Shown here piece after piece: positions 26,780-35,373 of a stretch of 64,000 bases of DNA; within the stretch, counting starts at the first letter, position 1, and every line of letters starts with the position of its first letter. Source of the DNA: Paucibacter sp. Y2R2-4 (GTDB lineage: Bacteria; Pseudomonadota; Gammaproteobacteria; Burkholderiales; Burkholderiaceae_C); assembly GCF_025717535.1 (NCBI RefSeq), contig NZ_JAJIRO010000003.1, forward strand, positions 248,001 through 312,000, in the 5' to 3' direction. Position numbers and translations under genes: made by a program. The notes beneath the pieces were generated by a model. It was not told where the DNA came from, searched no databases, and saw only the letters and a list, made by a program, of their open reading frames with translations.

Positions 26780-28849
26780 CTAGGCTTGTGTGCTTCCGCG
26801 AAAAGGGCTGGGGCGTAGCGCCGTGGCAACAACGCTGCGCTTCTGCTGGCTCTTCGCAGCGCTGCTGTGGCCGTCCTCGCCAGCATTCAAATAGTCCAAC
26901 CAATCCTCCGGGGCTGGAGGTAGACCGCCGCAAGCCAGACGATTGGCCCAGTGCCGTGCGGCGACGGGTGCGGCCACACTGGTGCCGCCCATGCGGGACT
27001 CGGTGCCTGAGAGAACGCCGGCCGCAATCAGGCCATAGGCCATGGGCCCTTCGTCGGCCACGGCACGTACCAGTCGATGGGGGTCGTCTGACGCTTTGAG
27101 CCTGGCGGTGTAGAGCGAGTCGCGGTCGTCTTCGGTGTGGGCTGCGCCCACCATCAAGGGCAGCTTGCCGGTGGCCAGGCCATTGAGGCTGCCGGCCATT
27201 CCCAGGTGCAGGCCTTGCGCCTCCACCAACACCGACTGCACCGGCGCGGGGTCGGTCCAGCGCGGCAAGTCCCCTTGGATGCGGGCCTCGATGTTCAAGG
27301 GCTGGGTGCCGGCATTGCGCATCTCGATCAGCCAGCGGCCCGCGGGCACACCGCCACGCTCGCCGCGAACCGGCGCGAAAGACAGCTGGGCGCGACCATG
27401 CCGGCCGTCCAAGACTTGCAGATGAAAGCGCCCGAGCAGGCGCTTGCCCTGGCGCAGCTCCAGCTGCTGGCCCATCTGGAGCCAGGGCGAGCGAATCGGC
27501 TCCAAGACGCGCAGCTGCAAGTCGGCCTGCGTTTGGGCCTGCTTTTTGCCGGCGCTTGGCTGGCTTGAGCACCAAAGTTCCAAGAAGCTGTCGGTCGGGT
27601 CGCCCGGTTGCAAGCGCCAGGTGAGGCGAGCGCTGCGGCTTGGCGCCAGCGCACCGGCGGCATTGGTGCCGCTGGTGGGGTCGTTCAAGAGGTCGCCACC
27701 ATTGTTGCCGGCAGCGAATACGACCAAGAGGCGCGGCCGCCTGCGCATCAAGTCGTCAATCGCTTGCTCAAGGGCCGAGCTGCCATCGTGCGGGCCGGCC
27801 AGGGCGCCCAGGCTGATGTTGACCACGACCGCGGCTTGCGGTGCCAAGGCCTCGGCCTCGCTGAGGATGTGGTGCAGCGCATCCAGAATCTGCGCGACGC
27901 AGGCGGCGCCAGTGGTCTGACCCACCAGGCTTTCGGGCACCGAAACCACGACCAGCGGGGCGCGGGCGGCGGCATCGAGCTCGTCCGGCTTGGCGTTGGC
28001 AGGGTTGCGGCGCGTGGCGGGCAGGCCGGCCAAGGTGTCGAGCACATGGGTGGCGTGGTCGGGCTGATTGCTGGCCGCCGCGCGCAGCAGCGCAGGCATG
28101 TCCAGCTGCTGATAGAGCTTGGCTTCCAGGCCAGGGTCTCGTTTGCAGCGCTTTTGCAGGGCTTGCAATGCCGCCTGGCTGAGCTCTCGGCCATAACCAG
28201 CAGGTGCCACGCACCAGGGGGTGCCGCTCGTGCGGGGCGGCAGCGACTCTTGATCCCAGTAGGACAAGATGCGACATGCCCCCTTGCGGCCGGGCGCGCG
28301 AAACACCTGATTCAAAAAGGCGCCGCCCCGATCGATGGTGCCCAAGATCAGGGGGATGGGCTGGCCTGGCGTGCCGCTGCTTGCATGACTCGGGCTCGGC
28401 GGGCGAGCTTGAGCAAAGTTGACCGGCAATGGTTGAGAGAGCTCGCAGTGAGGCAGCGCCTGACGCACCCGTTCCACGCTGCTGCGGCGCGCCCAGAGTG
28501 TGAGCCACTCGGTATCGGGGGGCGCTGCGGGATTGAGTCGTAGATTGCCCTGCTCGCGCCTCAGCAGAGCATCCAGGGCCTTGCCTGTTGGCGCGATCAG
28601 GGGCACCCAGGAGGCGTCCTCGGGCGTGGATGCGTCGGGTGTGTCGGCCGCCAAAAGCTTGGGAAAGCCCTGCCATTCGGTGGCCAGCGCCCAGTCGAGA
28701 TAGGGGTCGCCGGGCGTGCAAGCGCCGCGCTTCTTCCAAGCCAAGGGTGCGAGTTTGGGGTCAGGTCTTGCCTGGGCGGCGGGGTTGCTGGCGCTGGTTT
28801 CGGGCTTGCCAGGCCCCGCGGCGCTCGGTGGCAATGCGGTGAAGCTCAT
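26780..28849 (-). CDS. Cytosolic subtilisin-like serine protease (S8)
   Basis: A 689-residue subtilase without a signal peptide. The catalytic triad is Asp173 (GTIDRGG), His265 (DHATHVLDTLAG) and Ser624 (MGGTSVAAP), with the oxyanion Asn382 in AAGNNGG. The His motif reads HATHVLD instead of the common HGTHVAG, and a segment LSYWDQE follows the Asp motif. About 240 residues lie between Asn382 and Ser624, compared with about 65 in subtilisin; that insert looks beta-rich (LELRQGKRLLGRFHLQVLDG). The N-terminal 160 residues may be an inhibitory prodomain. Its ATG overlaps the PAP2-gene TGA by one base (TGATG), so the pair is translationally coupled. Confidence 0.88.
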   Translation of the reverse strand: MSFTALPPSAAGPGKPETSASNPAAQARPDPKLAPLAWKKRGACTPGDPYLDWALATEWQGFPKLLAADTPDASTPEDASWVPLIAPTGKALDALLRREQGNLRLNPAAPPDTEWLTLWARRSSVERVRQALPHCELSQPLPVNFAQARPPSPSHASSGTPGQPIPLILGTIDRGGAFLNQVFRAPGRKGACRILSYWDQESLPPRTSGTPWCVAPAGYGRELSQAALQALQKRCKRDPGLEAKLYQQLDMPALLRAAASNQPDHATHVLDTLAGLPATRRNPANAKPDELDAAARAPLVVVSVPESLVGQTTGAACVAQILDALHHILSEAEALAPQAAVVVNISLGALAGPHDGSSALEQAIDDLMRRRPRLLVVFAAGNNGGDLLNDPTSGTNAAGALAPSRSARLTWRLQPGDPTDSFLELWCSSQPSAGKKQAQTQADLQLRVLEPIRSPWLQMGQQLELRQGKRLLGRFHLQVLDGRHGRAQLSFAPVRGERGGVPAGRWLIEMRNAGTQPLNIEARIQGDLPRWTDPAPVQSVLVEAQGLHLGMAGSLNGLATGKLPLMVGAAHTEDDRDSLYTARLKASDDPHRLVRAVADEGPMAYGLIAAGVLSGTESRMGGTSVAAPVAARHWANRLACGGLPPAPEDWLDYLNAGEDGHSSAAKSQQKRSVVATALRPSPFRGSTQA

Positions 28850-30015
28850 CAGGCACCGGTGCTGCTGTTGAGGCTGCTACTGATGGACCATTCTTTGCAC
28901 ACCAGGTCCCAGAGCCTGGCGTGATCGCTCAGCACGGGCAGCGGGGGCGCACCGTTCGCCGCCGCGGTTTCTTGGCATTCGGGGCTGAGCCAGGGGGCCA
29001 AGGCCTCGTCGGGCTGGGCCGAGGCGGGGACTTCAAACGCACCGCCGCCAAACTGCAGCAGCTTTGGCGGCCCCGCGACCTCGCCGACGCTGGCCAGCAA
29101 AAAGCGCGCGACGCCTTCGCCCAGCAAGCGGCCGGCCAAGCTGTCGACCGGATAGTGAACGCCGGCCACCACACGGTTCTCGGCAATGCGCAGCGCCATC
29201 CGAACCAGCATTTGGGCATTCAGCTTGGGCATTTGGGCGCGCTGCATCAGGTGGATTAACAGGGCCGCCACCAAATGCGACTCACCGGCGTGGCCGCTGG
29301 GCAAGCTGCCATGGGTGGGCACTTCAATCATTGGCAGCAAGCTGGGCCGGATCTGATGCGGGCGCGGACAGGCCAAGATCTGCTTGAAGCGCATTTGCAC
29401 CGCCATTTGCAGGGCCAAAGCCGATTCGATCAACTCCAAGGTGCGCGGCATGCGATGCCAGGGCAGTTGGGCTGCACTGAGCAGAAAGCTCAAGGCGTCG
29501 TTGGCCTGGGCATGGATTTCTTGAATGCGCACCTCGCGCAAGGGCAAGAGATCATCGACCAAGCGCGCTTGTGCAATGAAGTAGGGCAGCGGCGGCCGGC
29601 TGATGCTGACCAGGGGCCGCCAAGCCAGGCCTTGCGTGCCTTCGCCCAGTTGTTCAAGAAGCACCGTTTCTTTGTCGCCACTGCCGCTGATGTCTGGCCG
29701 CACCCGCAAGCCACTCAGCGCCTCCATCAGCAGCGACTGTGCCCGAGGCGCGGCGCCGTAGTGCAGCCATGGTGCGGCATCAAAACCGGGGCAGGGCGCA
29801 GGCGGGTCTGGATCGACCAGGCCTTGGGTCAGATAGCCCTGGGTGCGAACCAGGCAGGCGCTGCCCAGATCGTTGTCGCCGGCAGTGGAATAGCTTCTGG
29901 GGCCGACACCCCCAAAGGGACCGACCCCGCCACGGGGGCCAACTCCGCCATACGGGCCGACCCCGCCCTTTGGACCGACGCCGCCCAAAAGATCGAAGAT
30001 GCTCAAGGTGTTCAT
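28849..30015 (-). CDS. PAP2/vanadium-haloperoxidase-type protein with N-terminal GGVGPx repeats
   Basis: A 388-residue protein. Residues 11-40 are five GGVGPx repeats directly after MNTLSIFDLL. The PAP2 active-site set is complete: Lys211 and Arg218 (KQILACPRP), Ser240-Gly241-His242 (LPSGH), Arg281, His287 and Asp291 (RVVAGVHYPVD). No membrane segments are evident, so it looks closer to the soluble acid phosphatase/vanadium haloperoxidase branch than to lipid phosphatases. GGGGAAA precedes the ATG. It lies 28 bases after the TPR gene and is coupled to the protease gene. The start LLGG also resembles a double-glycine leader, but this is speculation. The substrate is unknown. Confidence 0.85.
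   Translation of the reverse strand: MNTLSIFDLLGGVGPKGGVGPYGGVGPRGGVGPFGGVGPRSYSTAGDNDLGSACLVRTQGYLTQGLVDPDPPAPCPGFDAAPWLHYGAAPRAQSLLMEALSGLRVRPDISGSGDKETVLLEQLGEGTQGLAWRPLVSISRPPLPYFIAQARLVDDLLPLREVRIQEIHAQANDALSFLLSAAQLPWHRMPRTLELIESALALQMAVQMRFKQILACPRPHQIRPSLLPMIEVPTHGSLPSGHAGESHLVAALLIHLMQRAQMPKLNAQMLVRMALRIAENRVVAGVHYPVDSLAGRLLGEGVARFLLASVGEVAGPPKLLQFGGGAFEVPASAQPDEALAPWLSPECQETAAANGAPPLPVLSDHARLWDLVCKEWSISSSLNSSTGA
29896..29985 (-). repeat. Five 18-bp units coding for GGVGPx
   Basis: Five tandem 18-base units encode GGVGP plus one variable residue: Lys, Tyr, Arg, Phe, Arg. The units differ at many synonymous positions (for example Val is GTC or GTT and Pro is CCA, CCG or CCC), so the repeats are not a fresh DNA duplication. 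The amino-acid pattern seems to have been kept by selection. Confidence 0.9.
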
Positions 30016-30043
30016 GTTTTGTTTCCCCTGAATGGACAAGGTT

Positions 30044-31795
30044 TCAAAGCAGCGGCATACCCGCTTGGGCCAAGGCTTGGGCAAAGTCTTCTGCGTGCGG
30101 GGCTTCTCGGCCCCAGTAGCGCGATCGGAACGATCCAACAGTCGTTTCGGGCCACAACTGGCGCAGGCTTTGCATCGAGGCCTCGGCTTGGGCTTGCTGA
30201 CCTAAACGAACCTGAGCCACCGCCAGGTAAAGCAGGGTGGGGGCGTGGCTGGCGCACAGCCGAAAGGACTGCTGAGCATGCAAAAGGGCTGCGTCGTATT
30301 GCCTGTGAGCCAGCAGCGCATGGGCCAAGGCCGCTTCCAAGAAATACTGCCAGGGGTCCAGAGGCGATAAGGCCAAGCCCAAGCGAGCGGATTCGCAGGC
30401 CTCGCGGGTCTGGTTGGAATAGGTTTGAGCCAAGGCTTGAAACGACCAGGCCAGCGCGCAGCTCGGGTTGCTGTGCAAAGCTTGTTGGTGGTGCTGCAGG
30501 GCAAGTTCAAGACTGGCGCCGCGCATCGCCAAGGAGTGCCCAAGCAGGGTATGCGCCAATGCATGGGTGTCATCCAGTGCCAAGGCCGCTTCTGCGAAGC
30601 TGGCAACTTGTAACGCAGCTTGGTCGATCGGCTCTAGGCCTTGTGCGCCGCGCAACAGGTGCCAAAACGCCAACCATGCCAAGGGCTCCGCCGCTTGTGG
30701 CTGCTGTCGGCTGAGCTGGCTGAGCATCTGTCCTGATTGATCGAGGCAACCGGGCGAAAGTTTGTGCATCAGCTGGGTGGCTGCGCTGAAGATTTGGTAG
30801 TTCTCCAAGGAGTCCCAGACCAGCGTTTTGCTGACTGACAAGCTGGCGTGCAGCAGCAGTCGATGAACGTCGGCACAGGCTTCTTGCAAGGCAAAGGCCT
30901 CGCCATAGAGCAGATCTTCGAGCTTGCATTCCAGCCGGTCTTGCCACAGCGGCGGACCACTGTGGCCGGCTTGTTTGTCGTGCAAAGACAGCTGCAAAAA
31001 CAGCTGATCACCCACGCCCACGCTGCCTCGGCACTGCAGCACATGGTGGGCTTGCAGATGCTCAAACGCATCGGCCAAGGCCTGGCGCGAATGCCGCAAG
31101 CCCCGGCTGGAGCGGGCCGACACCACCTGCAGCTGCGACGAGCGCGAGAGCGCGACGATCAAGCTGTCAGCCACCAAATCGGCCATGGCGAGCAGGCGTG
31201 CGGTGTTGCCGCCCAGATCAGGGGGTAGCACGGCGAGGATGGCGCCGAAGTCGGAATCCCGAGGCTGGATGTTTGCGGGCATGTCGTGCTCGATGCTGAA
31301 GACATGGATCTCGCTGCCGGAGCCGTCCTGACGAGCGCCCCGATCATGCAGGCCCAGACGCCAGGGTTGATCCAGCTGGTCAATCGCTTGAGTGCTCAAG
31401 CAAAGGCCTCCCAGCTCGGCGCTGGCGGCCAGGCGCCGCGCCATCGCGATCTCGGCGGGCTGGGGCTTGCTTGCATCGGCCAGTGCATGGATGCCGCAGC
31501 GAAAGCGCAGTTTGCGCTGCGATTGGCCGGCATGGTGTTGCTGTTGCAAGTGCAGCGCGGCTTCGACCAGGGCCTGGGTGTCGTGGCTGGTGACGGCCAA
31601 GCCCACTTCGTCCAGTGGCAAGCTCAACTCGCGCGGAGGTTTCGGCAGCGTTGTGAACAAGGCCTCGCTGACTTGCTTGCAACTGGCCTGCGCATGCAGC
31701 GGACTGAGCAAATGCCGCGCGTCAAAAACAAGGTCGAGGACGGCGGCCTTTGCAGTCTCCTGGTCACTCGACCCATCGCGATCCAATTCGGCCAT
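30044..31795 (-). CDS. Degenerate nucleotide-cyclase / TolB-like / TPR protein
   Basis: A 583-residue cytosolic protein built like the cyclase-TPR proteins of proteobacteria. Residues about 10-170 match the class III cyclase fold (RFRCGIHALAD, then AMARRLAASAELGGLCLS), but the metal-binding Asp motifs are missing: where GDG is expected it reads LDEVG. It is probably catalytically dead. Next comes a TolB-like segment (ILAVLPPDLGG, LIVALSRSSQLQVVSARSSRG, HHVLQCRGSVGVG), then TPR helices and the family's usual end (FAQALAQAGMPLL). AGGAG precedes the ATG at 31795. It heads the set with the PAP2 and subtilase genes and could be their sensor or scaffold. Confidence 0.75.
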   Translation of the reverse strand: MAELDRDGSSDQETAKAAVLDLVFDARHLLSPLHAQASCKQVSEALFTTLPKPPRELSLPLDEVGLAVTSHDTQALVEAALHLQQQHHAGQSQRKLRFRCGIHALADASKPQPAEIAMARRLAASAELGGLCLSTQAIDQLDQPWRLGLHDRGARQDGSGSEIHVFSIEHDMPANIQPRDSDFGAILAVLPPDLGGNTARLLAMADLVADSLIVALSRSSQLQVVSARSSRGLRHSRQALADAFEHLQAHHVLQCRGSVGVGDQLFLQLSLHDKQAGHSGPPLWQDRLECKLEDLLYGEAFALQEACADVHRLLLHASLSVSKTLVWDSLENYQIFSAATQLMHKLSPGCLDQSGQMLSQLSRQQPQAAEPLAWLAFWHLLRGAQGLEPIDQAALQVASFAEAALALDDTHALAHTLLGHSLAMRGASLELALQHHQQALHSNPSCALAWSFQALAQTYSNQTREACESARLGLALSPLDPWQYFLEAALAHALLAHRQYDAALLHAQQSFRLCASHAPTLLYLAVAQVRLGQQAQAEASMQSLRQLWPETTVGSFRSRYWGREAPHAEDFAQALAQAGMPLL

Positions 31796-32033
31796 GCTGC
31801 TCCTTATCACCGGGACGGGCTGATGCGGCTTGCTGGCGCATTATGTGCACAGGGGCTGGATCGTGACAAATTGCACGCTTTGCCGCCAAGGCGGCCGGGT
31901 CTGGCGGCCCTGGGCCTAGTCTGTCCGCCCTAGACCCGGCCTAGAGCAAACCCTGGGGCACCCGGCTACACTGCGGCCGAAAAGCGAGCGAGCGGCCTGC
32001 TCGCGCACTAGACCCGACGACCGAGGTGAAGCC

Positions 32034-32840
32034 ATGACTGAACGTAAACCGATGAGCCTGCAGCGCCTGTTGGACATGCATGCCAGCGGCGACAAGATCG
32101 CCATGCTCACTTGCTATGACGCTGCTTTTGCCAGCGTGCTCGACGAGGCCGGCGTGGATGTGATGCTGGTCGGCGATTCGCTCGGCAATGTCTTGCAGGG
32201 CCAGAGCAGCACCGTGCCGGTGACGCTGGAAGAGATGGTTTATCACACCCGCTGTGTGGCGCGCGGCCGCAAGAGTGCTTGGATCATTGGTGACTTGCCC
32301 TTTGACAGCTACCAGAGCTCGACGGCCGAGGCCTGGAAGAGTGCCGCCGCCCTGGTCAAGGCCGGCGCCCATATGGTCAAGCTCGAAGGCGGCGGCTGGA
32401 CCGCGCCGGTGGTTCGTTATCTGGTCGAGCGCGGTATTCCGGTCTGTGCCCATTTGGGCCTGACGCCGCAAACCGTCACCATGCTGGGCGGCTACAAGGT
32501 GCAGGGGCGTGAAGACGCCGCTGCTGCTTTGATGAAGCAGCAGGCGCAAGAGTTGGTGGCGGCGGGCGCGCAAATGCTGGTGCTGGAAATGGTGCCTTCA
32601 GCCCTGGCCGCCGACTTGACGCAAACCTTGGGCATCCCCGTCATCGGCATCGGTGCGGGCGTGGGCTGCTCGGGTCAGGTGCTGGTGCTGCACGATATGT
32701 TGGATGTGACGCCGGGCCGCCGCCCGCGCTTCGTCAAGAACTTCATGCAAAGCGCCTCCTCGGTGCAAGATGCGGTGCGCCGCTATGTCGGCGAGGTGAA
32801 GGCACAGACCTTCCCTCAAAACGAACTCCACGGCTACTGA
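32034..32840 (+). CDS. panB: 3-methyl-2-oxobutanoate hydroxymethyltransferase
   Basis: Makes ketopantoate from 2-oxoisovalerate and methylene-tetrahydrofolate, the first committed step to pantothenate and coenzyme A. Conserved parts are present: [34 protein letters not shown] and the catalytic-Glu region LVLEMVP. The length of 268 residues is normal. GAGGTGA precedes the ATG. panC follows after 30 bases, so the two form an operon. The gene diverges from the cyclase-like/TPR gene, and the 238 bases between them should hold both promoters. Confidence 0.97.
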   Translation: MTERKPMSLQRLLDMHASGDKIAMLTCYDAAFASVLDEAGVDVMLVGDSLGNVLQGQSSTVPVTLEEMVYHTRCVARGRKSAWIIGDLPFDSYQSSTAEAWKSAAALVKAGAHMVKLEGGGWTAPVVRYLVERGIPVCAHLGLTPQTVTMLGGYKVQGREDAAAALMKQQAQELVAAGAQMLVLEMVPSALAADLTQTLGIPVIGIGAGVGCSGQVLVLHDMLDVTPGRRPRFVKNFMQSASSVQDAVRRYVGEVKAQTFPQNELHGY

Positions 32841-32855
32841 GCGCCGCTGCTTTGA

Positions 32856-33704
<849 letters not shown>

Positions 33705-33709
33705 AGCGG

Positions 33710-33729
33710 CCGCCGCCTGATGGCGGCGG
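33710..33729 (+). terminator. Stem-loop after panC
   Basis: An 8-bp perfect GC stem (33710-33717 with 33722-33729) around a TGAT loop, starting 6 bases after the panC stop. There is no T-tract, so it may slow or stop transcription only together with Rho, or protect the mRNA 3' end. Confidence 0.45.
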
Positions 33730-33867
33730 GCGATCTGCATTCAGCCGAGCCCTTGGCCGCCCGCTAGCGGCGGCAGAAGCAGAGATACTCACGGGCGCTT
33801 GAAAACATCCTGCCCCCCGCTCTCGCTTTCAGGTCCCGTCATTCAGTTCATATCGATACCCAACACC

Positions 33868-34521
33868 ATGTCCAAGACCTTTATTCGTCCCTTTTTGATT
33901 GGCGCTGCTTTGAGCGCTCTGACCTTGTTGAGCGCTTGCGGTGGCGGCGGCTCGGATGCGGGCACGCCGGTTCAGCCAACGCCGGACATCAAGCCCGCCG
34001 TTGAGATGACGATCACGCACCGTGTTCGCCTGACCACCAACAAAGGGGTGATCGAAATTGGTTTGGACAATGCGCATGCCCCGATCACCACGGCCAACTT
34101 CCTCAAGTACGTCAACGAGGGTTTCTACAACGGCACCATCTTCCACCGTGTGATCAAGGACTTCATGAGCCAAGGCGGCGGCTTCACCCGCACGACGGGC
34201 GGTTTGGTTGAGAAGACGCCGACCTCTGCAGCCATCAAGCTGGAGAGCAATGTCGGCTTGCGCAATCTGCGCGGCACGATTGCGATGGCCCGTACCACGG
34301 TGGCCGACTCGGCCACAGCCCAGTTCTTCATCAACGCCAAGGACAACGCCTTCCTGAACTACAAGGACGCCAGCGCCTCGGATCCGAATGGCTACGCCGT
34401 TTTCGGTAAGGTCTTGACCGGCCAGGACATCGTGGATCAGATCAACACTGTCGCCACTGCGGTGAACGACGTGCCCTTGGTGGACGTGGTCATCATCAAG
34501 GCCGAAGAAATCAAGCCGTAA
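33868..34521 (+). CDS. Lipoprotein cyclophilin-type peptidyl-prolyl isomerase (first of two)
   Basis: A 217-residue protein with the lipobox LLSAC at about residues 18-22, a Gly/Pro linker, and a cyclophilin domain. The catalytic Arg lies in FHRVIKDF, followed by SQGGGFT and the second core motif SATAQFFINAKDN. It should help proteins fold in the periplasm while anchored to a membrane. The ATG at 33868 gives a proper signal sequence; a TTG 23 codons earlier is in frame but would bury it. No strong ribosome-binding site is seen. A second gene of the same type follows 84 bases on. The two proteins are clearly related but far from identical. Confidence 0.9.
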   Translation: MSKTFIRPFLIGAALSALTLLSACGGGGSDAGTPVQPTPDIKPAVEMTITHRVRLTTNKGVIEIGLDNAHAPITTANFLKYVNEGFYNGTIFHRVIKDFMSQGGGFTRTTGGLVEKTPTSAAIKLESNVGLRNLRGTIAMARTTVADSATAQFFINAKDNAFLNYKDASASDPNGYAVFGKVLTGQDIVDQINTVATAVNDVPLVDVVIIKAEEIKP

Positions 34522-34540
34522 CAAGAAGTAAGCATGCGAG

Positions 34541-34558
34541 CCCGCCGTCATCGGCGGG
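34541..34558 (+). terminator. Stem-loop between the two cyclophilin genes
   Basis: A perfect 7-bp stem, CCCGCCG with CGGCGGG, around a TCAT loop, 20 bases after the first cyclophilin stop and followed by TGTT. It is a weak intrinsic terminator or an attenuator between the paralogues. Confidence 0.5.
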
Positions 34559-34605
34559 TGTTCAGAGCGCGTTGAGCCAAGGACTGTGTTTCAGGAGTCC
34601 GCTCA

Positions 34606-35283
34606 ATGCGCTCTTTTGTTTTGCGTGCGCTCAGCGCCGCTGCTGTGATTTCTTTGGCCGCTTGCGGAGGTGGCAGTGGTGATGAGGGCTATCGGCCGCC
34701 GCCCTTGCCGGCGCCGACGCCCAACCCCAATCCTTACCCTAACACCCTGAGTTGCAGCAACGAAGGCCTGGCCAAGTCGGCCCTGAGCAAGCTGCCCACG
34801 GTGTGCATGCTGACCAGCAGCGGCGAAATCGTCTTCGAGTTGTACTCAGACACGGTGCCGAATACCGTCAACAACTTCCTGCGCTATGTGGCGGACGGTG
34901 CTTACAAGAACACCTTGTTCCACCGGGTCGACCGCGACTTCATCGTCCAGGGTGGTGGCTACACCAGTGGCATGGTGGAACGCTACCCCAGCTATGCGCC
35001 CATACCCTTGGAGGCGCGCGAGTACAACCTGCCCGGCACCATCGCCATGGCGCGCCGCAGCGACCCCAACAGCGCCACCAATCAGTTCTTCATCAATGTG
35101 AAGGACAACCCCAGCCTGGACTACCAATCGGCCGACAAGCCCGGCTACGCGGTGTTTGGCCGCGTCATCTCCGGCATGGCCACGGTGGAGGCCATCAATG
35201 CGGTGCCGGTCTATGCCTACAGCGATGTGGACCTGCGGCCGCGCCAAGAGGTGCTGATCTACTGGGTGCAGCGCCTGAAGTGA
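34606..35283 (+). CDS. Lipoprotein cyclophilin-type peptidyl-prolyl isomerase (second of two)
   Basis: A 225-residue lipoprotein with the lipobox SLAAC at about residues 16-20 and then a Pro-rich linker (RPPPLPAPTPNPNPYPN), probably a flexible tether. The cyclophilin domain has FHRVDRDF, VQGGGY and SATNQFFINVKDN, so the active site looks intact. Two Cys residues between the linker and the domain (LSCSN, TVCMLT) could form a disulfide that the first paralogue lacks. AGGAG precedes the ATG. It follows its paralogue after a small hairpin. The pair probably arose by an old tandem duplication. Confidence 0.92.
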   Translation: MRSFVLRALSAAAVISLAACGGGSGDEGYRPPPLPAPTPNPNPYPNTLSCSNEGLAKSALSKLPTVCMLTSSGEIVFELYSDTVPNTVNNFLRYVADGAYKNTLFHRVDRDFIVQGGGYTSGMVERYPSYAPIPLEAREYNLPGTIAMARRSDPNSATNQFFINVKDNPSLDYQSADKPGYAVFGRVISGMATVEAINAVPVYAYSDVDLRPRQEVLIYWVQRLK

Positions 35284-35373
35284 GGGCTTGTTGAGACTTG
35301 TTTGACCTGAGGCAAGGCGGGCGAGGTCGGCCCTTTCTAGACTGGCGGGTTGTTTTTCACCGCCCGCCCGACC

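Noticed and set aside
26553-27575. A 340-codon minus-strand frame overlapping the subtilase gene
   Set aside because: Most of it lies inside the subtilase gene in another frame, where motifs for the protease are clear. Only the last 58 codons lie outside and they lack a start signal.
29896-29985. Collagen-like or elastin-like structural protein
   Set aside because: Only five units, with a full PAP2 domain behind them; the repeats form a tail and not the body of the protein.
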